DNA of 10,778 nucleotides, from positions 1 through 10,778 of the forward strand of contig JAKAPU010000088.1 in the NCBI GenBank assembly GCA_021806865.1. Reading direction: 5' to 3'. The notes beneath the pieces were generated by a model. The model searched no databases, was not told the DNA's origin, and saw only the letters and a program-made list of their open reading frames with translations. This document shows, piece after piece, positions 1 to 5,412 of the stretch. Position 1 is the stretch's first letter. Each line of letters starts with the position of its first letter. This stretch comes from an archaeon (GTDB lineage Archaea > Thermoproteota > Nitrososphaeria > Nitrososphaerales > CADDZS01). The translations under genes and the position numbers were made by a program.

Positions 1-423
1 GACGACGTGCTCCAGACGTTTTACATCAACATGTGCGCCGGCGACACGGAACGGATCAGGTGGCTCGATCCCCAGTTTAGGGCAAATGCTAGTGAGTTCA
101 AACTTCGACGAATCAAGCCGATGATAGAGATCTACGAGCAGGAGCTCGCTTTCTTTGCCTACCTGAACAAGCTTCCTTTTCAGAGCGAGTCCTGCCCCTA
201 CATGAACGAGGGGATAAGGACAGAAATCCGGCTCCATCTCAACGAGCTCGAGCAAAAGCATCCGGGGATCAAGTACAGCACTCTCAAAACGGTGCTCGAG
301 ATCTCTCAGGGACTCGAAGTGGAGGAGGCAAGAAAGAAAAAGATCCAGCGCTGCGATAACTGTGACTCTGTCTCCACCGGCGCGCTTTGTTCCGTATGCC
401 AGACGCTCAAACTCGTCTCCTAG
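1..423 (+). CDS. ncsA: tRNA 2-thiouridine synthesis protein, NcsA/TtuA family (5' truncated)
   Basis: This is the C-terminal part, about 140 residues, of an adenylating tRNA sulfurtransferase of the Ncs6/CTU1-TtuA family. These enzymes activate a tRNA uridine with ATP and replace its oxygen with sulfur (wobble s2U34 for NcsA, s2U54 for TtuA). The reading frame is open from base 1, so the start and the N-terminal ATP-pyrophosphatase loop lie outside the window. Visible family marks are a KPMIEIYEQELAFFAYL helix, a CPY motif that in the family supplies a cluster- or catalysis-related cysteine, a HPGIKYS segment, and a terminal zinc ribbon with two CxxC pairs (CDNC and CSVC) ending in TLKL. NcsA versus TtuA cannot be settled from this end alone; NcsA is the more general archaeal choice. 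The stop codon is followed 2 nt later by the end of a possible convergent small ORF. Confidence 0.87.
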   Translation, partial: DDVLQTFYINMCAGDTERIRWLDPQFRANASEFKLRRIKPMIEIYEQELAFFAYLNKLPFQSESCPYMNEGIRTEIRLHLNELEQKHPGIKYSTLKTVLEISQGLEVEEARKKKIQRCDNCDSVSTGALCSVCQTLKLVS

Positions 424-425
424 GA

Positions 426-548
426 TCATTTTCTCAGAATTCCGTCTATCTTGATCGCGTTTCTCCTCGCCATCGACATTATTGTGATCATGGGGTTGAC
501 TCCGAGGCTCGTGAAAAGGCCTGAAATGCAATTCATTCGTATTTTCAT
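426..548 (-). CDS. possible small ORF converging on the tRNA thiolase gene
   Basis: This is an ATG-to-TGA frame of 40 codons with no family I recognise. The C-terminal half reads naturally (NPMITIMSMARRNAIKID, then GILRK) and is basic. The C5/G5 hairpin at 572-588 lies directly upstream of its start, and no good Shine-Dalgarno site is seen. The opposite strand is also open over the same stretch: a TTG start at 451 to a TAG at 565-567 gives 38 residues with one hydrophobic stretch. The strand choice is therefore uncertain and either reading may be chance. Confidence 0.25.
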   Translation of the reverse strand: MKIRMNCISGLFTSLGVNPMITIMSMARRNAIKIDGILRK

Positions 549-571
549 CTCTGATGTAGTCGGTTAGTATG

Positions 572-588
572 ACCCCCTCTACGGGGGT
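572..588. repeat. C5/G5 hairpin, copy A
   Basis: ACCCCC and GGGGGT form a perfect 6-bp stem around a TCTAC loop. The right arm continues as GGGGGTATCC followed by TCTC. The same arrangement recurs about 86 bp and 180 bp downstream, making three related copies. Confidence 0.6.
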
Positions 589-617
589 ATCCTCTCATTC
601 TCGTTGTTTGTCGAGTG

Positions 618-637
618 TAGTTACTTCTTGGTAACTA
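618..637. repeat. 7-bp hairpin between palindrome copies A and B
   Basis: TAGTTAC (618-624) and GTAACTA (631-637) are perfect inverted arms around a TTCTTG loop. Unlike the flanking copies this hairpin is A/T-rich. Confidence 0.5.
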
Positions 638-654
638 GATAGATAGACACAGTC

Positions 655-675
655 TACCCCCTCCCCCAGGGGGTA
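655..675. repeat. C5/G5 hairpin, copy B
   Basis: TACCCCC (655-661) and GGGGGTA (669-675) pair perfectly around a C-rich loop. An alternative pairing uses the second C run at 663-667. As in copy A, the right arm runs into a CCTCTC stretch. Confidence 0.6.
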
Positions 676-725
676 CCCCTCCTCTCTTGTTCTATACTAC
701 GAATGATCATCAACTTCTATCTGCC

Positions 726-740
726 CTGATCATGGATCAG
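726..740. repeat. 6-bp hairpin with 3-nt loop
   Basis: CTGATC (726-731) and GATCAG (735-740) are perfect inverted arms separated by ATG. The hairpin sits between palindrome copies B and C. Confidence 0.45.
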
Positions 741-756
741 CAGTACTAACCAAGAC

Positions 757-774
757 ACCCCCGGGGGTACCCCC
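757..774. repeat. C5/G5 palindrome, copy C
   Basis: ACCCCCGGGGGT (757-768) is a perfect loopless palindrome. It overlaps a second one, GGGGGTACCCCC (763-774). It shares the C5, G5, TAYCC core with copies A and B and leads straight into the C-run tract. Confidence 0.6.
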
Positions 775-794
775 CCACCCCCCTCCCCTCCCCC
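770..794 (-). other. G-quadruplex motif on the minus strand
   Basis: The plus strand has C runs of 7, 6, 4 and 5 separated by single bases (A at 777, T at 784, T at 789). The minus strand therefore carries four G runs with loops of one base each, the arrangement known to give very stable parallel quadruplexes. It directly abuts palindrome copy C. Confidence 0.75.
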
Positions 795-907
795 GTGGAG
801 CCTCCCCAAAATTCTTTTTGAAAAGAAGAATCGATAAAAGAAATTGTCACCTTGTAAATCGAAGAACATGGTTCAAAGGGAAACATCGAAACCTCCGCCG
901 ATTAGAT

Positions 908-958
908 TACTGTAATACTACAGTATTCCAACTATTAACAGTTGTGGATTGGTAATCC
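908..958. repeat. three consecutive small dyads
   Basis: The first is TACTGTA (908-914) with TACAGTA (919-925) around ATAC. The second is CAACT (929-933) with AGTTG (940-944). The third is GGATT (946-950) with AATCC (954-958) around GGT. They follow each other with almost no gap, which would fold into three stem-loops in RNA; the first could also be a protein-binding dyad. Confidence 0.5.
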
Positions 959-1057
959 GAGCAGTACGCCCTTTTGTTCTATCTCCAACATTCCTGCCGA
1001 TAGGCATCGAATCATGTTTGAGCTTGCTCTCATCGGTGAGAATCTTACTTCCGCTTT

Positions 1058-1276
1058 CTAGTGTTTTGAGCCAGCTGCAAATTGAGCAAGTAGGCTCTTT
1101 GAATTGATGAGAATAGATCTTTGCAATTGCTGTTGCTGTAGCTCTAGTCCTATTCCCAGCCCGTGTCTTTCCAGCACTTTCGAGACCCCCGAAGACCCTC
1201 TGCCAGCAATCAAAGAATACGGTTCTCGATTCAGAAACTCACGAATGCTGATCTCTCCAGGGCGTCTTGTAATCAA
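1058..1276 (-). CDS. doubtful ORF downstream of the membrane microprotein
   Basis: This is a TTG-initiated frame of 72 codons with no recognised family. The middle (ISIREFLNREPYSLIAGRG, then VSKVLERHGLGIGLEL) is protein-like, while the end is a Gln/Ser-rich stretch. It lies 63 nt after the stop of the membrane microprotein on the same strand and could share its transcript. The opposite strand is also open here and no Shine-Dalgarno site is obvious, so this is a weak call. Confidence 0.25.
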   Translation of the reverse strand: MITRRPGEISIREFLNREPYSLIAGRGSSGVSKVLERHGLGIGLELQQQQLQRSILINSKSLLAQFAAGSKH

Positions 1277-1339
1277 AGATCCCAGGTAGAAGAAGATCTA
1301 CCGCAGGAGAGTTCCGAGAGGCGGGAGTATGCGTTTTAC

Positions 1340-1546
1340 TCAGGAAGCAGGTTTACTTTCTCGATCTTCTTTGGAAGTTGGCAGAGCGGTTGATGCTACA
1401 CTAACTATTATTGCAATTAGGAAGATGAACAAGGCAATCAAGAGATCCGCCTGCAGAACTAGCATTCCGATTAGCCAGATTATCGCGAATGTCCACACTC
1501 CTATGACTAGTATGTTCCTTGTTTCCAAAATCCCACCAATTTTCAA
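1340..1546 (-). CDS. small two-helix membrane protein
   Basis: This 68-residue protein of unknown function has two clear hydrophobic helices, roughly residues 11-32 (ILVIGVWTFAIIWLIGMLVL) and 35-54 (LLIALFIFLIAIIVSVA). They are separated by a tight QAD turn and followed by a short charged tail (SKEDRESK). No catalytic motif is seen. The start is TTG at 1546; no ATG or GTG lies in frame before the upstream TAA. A TATA-like box centred about 25 nt upstream puts transcription start almost on the TTG, so the message is probably leaderless. A GGTGAT element is also present but sits about 11 nt from the TTG, longer than usual. Small hydrophobic proteins of this kind are common in archaea and rarely have an assigned role. 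Confidence 0.68.
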   Translation of the reverse strand: MKIGGILETRNILVIGVWTFAIIWLIGMLVLQADLLIALFIFLIAIIVSVASTALPTSKEDRESKPAS

Positions 1547-1566
1547 AGAGTTTTTGGTATCACCTT

Positions 1567-1575
1567 CTTAAAAAG
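1567..1575 (-). promoter_or_regulatory. TATA-like box of the membrane microprotein gene
   Basis: CTTTTTAAG on the minus strand is centred about 25 nt before the TTG start at 1546. That spacing expects initiation at or next to the start codon, i.e. a leaderless transcript. Confidence 0.45.
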
Positions 1576-1604
1576 TGCCCTTACGATCGTCATTGTTGAT
1601 AGTC

Positions 1605-2103
1605 ATGATTCAATTGACAGCAATCATTCGTACGACTAACCGACATATCGAGGCACAACAAAATCTGCTTGGCCAACAATATGCTTGCTTACGAGTTTCC
1701 AGATTGAAAAATAGAGGTTATTCTCAACTTTGAAAATGGCACGTATGCCTAAATAACATCGCTGACATTTACCAAAGAGCGAGTCCTTTGGCTTACTTGG
1801 TTCGATACGATGGCGACAAGGGAAAGTACGTAGCTCGCCACATTACTGATGCGTCGCACGTAGGAGAAGGCGACCATTTGTTTGCCGCTATTGATGATCT
1901 GGAAAGGAATCTGGCAAAGGTCGCGGAAGGAAACAAGGCTGTAACTCCTCAAATGATGATCTAGTGAACGCGAGCCTATCGATTTGTTGTCCGCCAATAG
2001 AATACCACTGGCTCAAGTTCTCCCCGCCGACGCGAACTCGATTGTGAGAATCCCGCGCTTCAAGAAGAAGCTTTCGAATAGCCACATCCTGGCCGTCACT
2101 TGA
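1605..2103 (+). pseudogene. decayed gene with a HicB-like segment
   Basis: A frame opens with ATG at 1605, is broken by TGA at 1731-1733, continues in the same frame to TAG at 1962-1964, then resumes in another frame (from about 1958) to TGA at 2101-2103. The middle piece reads like a folded protein: LVRYDGDKGKYVARHITDAS, then VGEGDHLFAAIDDLERNLAK. A strand-turn-strand followed by GD and a helix of this type resembles the HicB/UPF0150 fold, but that is inference. The last piece (IDLLSANRIPLAQVLPADAN onward) ends in RFKKKLSNSHILAVT. The middle piece has no ATG of its own, and dropping one A near ATGATGATC would join middle and end. This fits an inactivated gene of about 165 codons. Alternatives are short independent ORFs or a sequencing error. 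Confidence 0.42.
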
Positions 2104-2383
2104 AGATGGCCCCTAGTTGATGGCACTCCATCTTCGAGGGGGGACAAATTGCTGGAATCTTCTCGAGACTCTGTCTTCCTAAAAAGGCTGCGAAAGCGTA
2201 ACCAAATATTATTCCAATAGCGAACGGAGAAAGCAAAGTTAGGAAGAACAGGTTTCAAAGATAGCAATTTTGCCTTAACTCCATCAGCGCATCATGAGAA
2301 ACAAGTCGATAACTCTTACCATGAATGGAGCTTTCCTTGCAGCATTCAGCCATTGTCAGCTGATGTACTTGATAGAATGCCAA
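2096..2383 (-). pseudogene. ORF interrupted by an in-frame TGA, membrane segment after the stop
   Basis: A TTG at 2383 opens 42 codons (MAFYQVHQLTMAECCKESSI, then HGKSYRLVSHDALMELRQN) ending at TGA 2255-2257. The same frame then continues for 52 codons to TGA 2096-2098, starting with a strongly hydrophobic stretch (NLFFLTLLSPFAIGIIFGYA) and ending in a polar tail. Each half reads like protein and neither has a strong start. A soluble-plus-membrane protein broken by one stop codon is the simplest reading. Selenocysteine is not supported, since no insertion element is seen. The 3' end overlaps the end of the plus-strand pseudogene by a few bases. Confidence 0.33.
2102..2135. repeat. 8-bp inverted repeat
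   Basis: GAAGATGG (2102-2109) and CCATCTTC (2128-2135) are perfect inverted arms around an 18-nt loop. The repeat lies exactly where the two decayed ORFs converge, so it may be a leftover transcription-end hairpin. No strong T-run follows it. Confidence 0.4.
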
Positions 2384-2512
2384 ACCATTTGAATTGTAGG
2401 AACATTATGTAAAAGAGTACTGATCAATTGTTTCCGTCTTTCTAGATCGTAAGAGAAAAAAAGTTCGTCTTTCGCAAAGTTTCATTTTCAATTCTTAGGA
2501 TCATCTCGCCAC
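2258..2512. other. intergenic stretch upstream of dps
   Basis: Apart from the 5' part of the minus-strand decayed ORF, this stretch holds only a weak plus-strand 32-codon frame (ATG 2294 to TGA 2390). No homology is recognised and I do not call it a gene. Confidence 0.3.
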
Positions 2513-2519
2513 TTAAATA
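2513..2519 (+). promoter_or_regulatory. TATA-like box of dps
   Basis: TTAAATA is centred about 33 nt before the ATG, so transcription would start about 7-8 nt before the coding region. The short leader has no Shine-Dalgarno site, as is common in archaea. Confidence 0.5.
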
Positions 2520-2548
2520 GATGGAATCGGTATTGATACAGGGTCGTT

Positions 2549-3022
2549 ATGCAAAAGAGTTCGGCGGCGTTATCTGTGGTAGAGAGCCTTCAGAGAGCAG
2601 TCGCGAACAGCTACACAATGTTCATGAATTACAAGAGATATCACTGGAATACTTTTGGTCCATTGTTCAGAGACGTACATCTTTTGTTTGATGAACACGC
2701 AGATGCTATCTTCAAAGGAATAGATGAGTTCGGCGAAAGGGTGCGAATCCTCGGCAGCGAATCAATAGGCACACCAGAGGAGGTCAATAGATTTTCGACT
2801 GTGAAAATGGCCTCTTCAAATATGAACGTTAGGGCAATGATTGAGCAGGCAATCGCAAATCACAAGCTCGTCATCTCAGAATTCAAAGATGCGATAAAGT
2901 CCTCAGACATCCAGAATGATCCTGGCACATCAGACATTTTCATAAGAATGCTCCAGGTTCACGAAAAGCAGCTTTGGTTTCTGACCCAGTTCTTGGCAAG
3001 AAACGACGGCCTCGTACCTTGA
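2549..3022 (+). CDS. dps: Dps family ferroxidase / DNA-protecting mini-ferritin
   Basis: This 157-residue protein is a complete Dps-type four-helix ferritin-like protein. These assemble as 12-mers, oxidise Fe(II) with hydrogen peroxide, and store the iron, limiting Fenton damage. The inter-subunit ferroxidase ligands are all present with the canonical spacing: His32 (in YHWN), His44 and Asp48 (in HLLFDEHAD), Asp59 and Glu63 (in IDEFGER). This matches the 31/43/47/58/62 pattern of Listeria Dps. Length is normal for the family. The N-terminus is short and not Lys-rich, so direct DNA binding is not evident. It is transcribed towards the metal-transporter operon, which ends 144 nt downstream, and the pairing suggests iron or manganese homeostasis under oxidative stress. 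The ATG choice is supported by an upstream TATA-like box. Confidence 0.93.
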   Translation: MQKSSAALSVVESLQRAVANSYTMFMNYKRYHWNTFGPLFRDVHLLFDEHADAIFKGIDEFGERVRILGSESIGTPEEVNRFSTVKMASSNMNVRAMIEQAIANHKLVISEFKDAIKSSDIQNDPGTSDIFIRMLQVHEKQLWFLTQFLARNDGLVP

Positions 3023-3036
3023 TGGCCGCCTTTTAC

Positions 3037-3081
3037 CTGACGAGAATGGTAATCAATAGTCCACGAGTCATAGCTCGTCAG
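3037..3081. repeat. 8-bp inverted repeat between convergent genes
   Basis: CTGACGAG (3037-3044) and CTCGTCAG (3074-3081) are perfect inverted arms 29 nt apart, in the 144-nt gap where dps and the transporter operon converge. It may serve as a two-way transcript end, but the wide loop and lack of a T-run make this tentative. Confidence 0.35.
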
Positions 3082-3166
3082 AAGCCCACTCCAGACACCG
3101 GAATGGATTCCTCACAAATCCTTTCCTGTCGAAGAAATGAGTTGCGACTCGTATCATTCGGTCGAA

Positions 3167-4000
3167 TCAAGTATCGACACTGGTCTTGGTAATCGCTTCC
3201 AATGAAACCTTGACATTACTTTGATATCTTGCATATAGAGAACTGACCAACAATCCAAGTGCAAATATCACAGCCCCCATCACTACAACAAGCGGTCCCG
3301 CCGGGAGTCCGACGTAGCCTGATAGTAACACTCCAGATAGTGCGCTGATTACTCCGAAGAGTGCACTCAAGAGTGAATAACGGTGAAGCGAAGAGCCCAC
3401 ATTTCGTGCCGCGGCCGCTGGTACGATTACAACAGCCCCGACAAGAAGAGTTCCTACTTCTTTTATCCCTACGGCCACTATCATTGCAACCAAGAGCAGG
3501 TAGATCAAGTTCACTTGATCCACTTTGATTCGACTTGACACTGCAAGCTCTTTGGAAATCATACTAAGAGCAAGCTTGTCATATATCGCTCGCGTCACCA
3601 AAATTACAAAAACAGATACCAGGGCAGTCACCATTGTATCAGTCAAGGTGACCTTTGATACATCGCCAAAGAGCGCTTCCAGTAGATCAACTTCGGGAGT
3701 TATGAGAATACCTATCGCAAGTGCAAGAACGAAGAGTACTCCCACGATAGCCTCGACGGAAAGCGTGGTCGACTTTTGAAGGTACCATGTGACAATCGCA
3801 GTCGCGGCAAGAAAAGCAAATGCTCCGATGAAAGGATTGAAGTTGAAGAGGATGCCAAGAGCAAGGCCGGGCAATGCAACGTGCGAAAGCGCATCTCCAA
3901 CGAGTGCCATGTGTTTTGAAATCATTATTGAACCAAGATAACCAGCAGCCGATCCAACAAACAATCCTACAATGAGTCCATAGAGCAACACGAATGGCAA
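3167..4000 (-). CDS. znuB: ABC-3 family metal transporter permease (ZnuB/MntB-like)
   Basis: This 277-residue integral membrane protein is the permease of a Zn/Mn/Fe-type ABC importer; the symbol is a family label because the metal cannot be told from sequence. The hallmark of the ABC-3 family is present near the N-terminus: KHMALVGDALSHVALPG (residues 29-45). About seven to eight hydrophobic segments follow, including one near 157-190 and a glycine-rich pair near 215-255. Length is typical. The start is TTG at 4000: no ATG or GTG is in frame before the upstream TAG, and starting at the next ATG would cut off the first helix. A GTGAT element lies 9 nt upstream. The gene begins 15 nt after the ATPase stop, so the two form an operon. 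No substrate-binding lipoprotein gene is in the window. Confidence 0.9.
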   Translation of the reverse strand: MPFVLLYGLIVGLFVGSAAGYLGSIMISKHMALVGDALSHVALPGLALGILFNFNPFIGAFAFLAATAIVTWYLQKSTTLSVEAIVGVLFVLALAIGILITPEVDLLEALFGDVSKVTLTDTMVTALVSVFVILVTRAIYDKLALSMISKELAVSSRIKVDQVNLIYLLLVAMIVAVGIKEVGTLLVGAVVIVPAAAARNVGSSLHRYSLLSALFGVISALSGVLLSGYVGLPAGPLVVVMGAVIFALGLLVSSLYARYQSNVKVSLEAITKTSVDT

Positions 4001-4015
4001 TTCTACAGAATCACA

Positions 4016-4753
4016 CTACTTGTTCTGATGCTCGTGCTCAAATTCTGGAATCGCCATTTCCTCTCCGTACATTAACCCCAGTAACTCGGAATGAGTTGTG
4101 TTTTTTGCCTCTCCGAAATAGAGCATACGCCTGTTTAACGCAAGAATATAGTCAGAGTAATGCATCGCAACGTGCAGGTTATGGGTTATGAGAAGAATTG
4201 TGATTCCGAACTCTTCTTTCAGGTTCTTGACTCTGTCGTAGATTGGTTCTTCTCCGCCGATGTCTACGCCAGAGGTTGGTTCATCAAGCAAGAGCACGTT
4301 GGGTTTGTCCACAATGGCCCACGCAATCAGAACTCGCTGAAGCTCTCCTCCAGAAAGAGCTCCGAGCCTCTGTCTAAGAATACCATTTTCGAGCCCAACA
4401 GAGCTTATGCACGATTGGAAATCCGTTCTGCACTTGAATCTCAGGAACTCTTCGACTGTGATAGGAAGATCCGTTATCACTAGGCTCTGAGGGACGTAGC
4501 CGATTCTGATGTCGCCGCTCCACTTTATTGTTCCGGAGTAGGGAACCAGATTCAGAAGCGCTCTAAAGAGAGTCGTTTTACCACCCCCATTCGGGCCAAC
4601 AATGGAAAGTGTTGTGGCCTTTCTGACATTGAAACTTACGTCTTCAAGTATCGTTTTCCCCTGCATCTTTACGTGAAGATTAGAAACATCAAGCACGTAA
4701 GCGGGTTTGGCTGTAGACGACACCGCATCTGCATCCATGGTCTGATCAGTCAT
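4016..4753 (-). CDS. znuC: ABC metal transporter ATPase (ZnuC/MntA-like)
   Basis: This cytoplasmic ATPase powers the adjacent ABC-3 permease. Counting from ATG 4753 (245 residues) it has Walker A GPNGGGKTT (53-61), a Q-loop VPQ near 87-89, signature LSGGELQR (133-140), Walker B VLLLDEP (153-159), a D-loop SGVD, and an H-loop His at 191 in ITHN. The C-terminus is His/Glu-rich (EFEHEHQNK), which could touch metal. The frame stays open upstream to a TTG at 4861. I prefer ATG 4753 because it is preceded by GAAGG and gives the usual short lead into the first strand, while the extra 36 residues look like read-through of promoter DNA. ATG 4738 is a second option. Confidence 0.92.
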   Translation of the reverse strand: MTDQTMDADAVSSTAKPAYVLDVSNLHVKMQGKTILEDVSFNVRKATTLSIVGPNGGGKTTLFRALLNLVPYSGTIKWSGDIRIGYVPQSLVITDLPITVEEFLRFKCRTDFQSCISSVGLENGILRQRLGALSGGELQRVLIAWAIVDKPNVLLLDEPTSGVDIGGEEPIYDRVKNLKEEFGITILLITHNLHVAMHYSDYILALNRRMLYFGEAKNTTHSELLGLMYGEEMAIPEFEHEHQNK

Positions 4754-4771
4754 CACGATACCTTCTGTGAA

Positions 4772-4798
4772 GACAACAGCGTTCGTAATGACAACAGC
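4772..4798. promoter_or_regulatory. tandem 9-bp direct repeat, candidate operator of the metal transporter operon
   Basis: Read on the minus strand, GCTGTTGTC occurs twice, 18 bp apart (4798-4790 and 4780-4772), with partly similar flanks. The copies lie between the TATA-like box (4818-4824) and the chosen ATG, where a bound repressor would block transcription. If the longer ORF were real the repeat would instead encode a duplicated AVV, so the two readings compete. Confidence 0.4.
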
Positions 4799-4817
4799 CG
4801 CACATTTCTTATCTTCA

Positions 4818-4824
4818 CTATTTA
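4818..4824 (-). promoter_or_regulatory. TATA-like box of the metal transporter operon
   Basis: TAAATAG on the minus strand would place transcription start near 4795, giving a leader of about 40 nt before ATG 4753. This is a weak call based on composition and position only. Confidence 0.35.
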
Positions 4825-5048
4825 CACTGACGTATCTTATGCTCTTAAACGAGATACTCAATTCTCAAAGCTGAAAACGAGCTGAACGCGTTGGATTTCG
4901 TAACCTATGCTCTCAAAGCAAGTAAAATCTGATTCTCGGCATTCGCGAGTATGAGATATATGAAATAAGCCAGTGAATCAATGTTGCTGAATGTTTATTT
5001 GTCACAGTTAGTATAATTGACTTGGGTGGAATCTAGGTTCTCACTCCT

Positions 5049-5091
5049 TGACCAAAGGACGAAGAGAATCCAATTCGTTTCAAATTGGTCA
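5049..5091. repeat. nested inverted repeats upstream of the C2H2 gene
   Basis: TGACCAA (5049-5055) pairs with TTGGTCA (5085-5091). Inside it, CCAATT (5070-5075) pairs with AATTGG (5083-5088). The two stems share bases on the right side and are mutually exclusive. They end about 23 nt before the ATG of the zinc-finger gene and could form an operator or a switching hairpin in a leader. Confidence 0.4.
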
Positions 5092-5114
5092 GAACGTTTG
5101 GCTGATTCGTCATT

Positions 5115-5252
5115 ATGGCAGTCATCACGCCGTATGATAAGAGAAGCAGGACATGCCCAGTATGTGGCAAAAGGTTCAGAAGTTTTCAAACATTAGTGCA
5201 GCACATGAAGAAAGAACATCCTGGTGTATTCATTGCACAAGATGAGTCATGA
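5115..5252 (+). CDS. single C2H2 zinc-finger microprotein
   Basis: This 45-residue protein is almost entirely one classical C2H2 zinc finger. Cys14-x2-Cys17 (in TCPVCGKRF), the hydrophobic core positions Phe21 and Leu27, and His30-x4-His35 (QHMKKEH) are all present. A short basic N-terminus precedes the finger and an acidic tail follows. Such mini zinc fingers occur in archaea and are presumed to bind nucleic acid or protein; one finger alone rarely gives sequence-specific DNA binding. It is below common gene-finding length cut-offs. No clear Shine-Dalgarno site is seen. It lies between the divergent metal transporter operon and the DUF77 gene, so a regulatory role towards either is possible but unproven. 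Confidence 0.75.
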   Translation: MAVITPYDKRSRTCPVCGKRFRSFQTLVQHMKKEHPGVFIAQDES

Positions 5253-5412
5253 TCTTCCCCGCTGAACAATTAGATTTCGACTTTTAACCTTGCAAGTTGC
5301 ACATCTCGAAAGATTTCATCGGATACCTTCAGAGCCTTTCGGTAAGCCCGCATATGGCTAATTGGCTCAATGGTATTAGTCGCGATTAAGGAATTTTGAA
5401 AGCGAATCGTTC

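Larger units (their letters stand above)
549..1057. other. gene-free tract rich in hairpins and G/C runs
   Basis: No coding frame is convincing here. The tract holds at least six perfect inverted repeats and a run of C blocks, listed separately. The density of dyads within about 400 bases suggests a structured RNA, a regulatory or replication-related site, or a palindromic repeat element. I do not recognise RNase P, SRP, 5S or tRNA signatures in it, nor an archaeal origin-recognition box. Confidence 0.5.

Noticed and set aside
570..800. A CRISPR array
   Set aside because: The three palindromes differ in loop length and sequence and are too short and too few for repeat-spacer units; no cas gene is nearby.
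424..1057. An archaeal replication origin
   Set aside because: The G-rich repeats are suggestive, but no Cdc6/Orc1 gene or recognisable origin-recognition box is present, so it is left as a hypothesis only.
2255..2257. The in-frame TGA as a selenocysteine codon
   Set aside because: No insertion element or selenoprotein-like motif is seen around it, and the segment after it is a membrane helix. A nonsense mutation is simpler.
4754..4861. N-terminal extension of the ABC ATPase to TTG 4861
   Set aside because: The added 36 residues have no ABC features, while the region holds a TATA-like box and a direct repeat. ATG 4753 has a ribosome site and gives the usual N-terminus.
5363..5374. A match to the tRNA box A pattern (TGGCTCAATGGT)
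   Set aside because: No box B, anticodon stem or pairing acceptor arm is found at the right distance, so no tRNA can be folded here.
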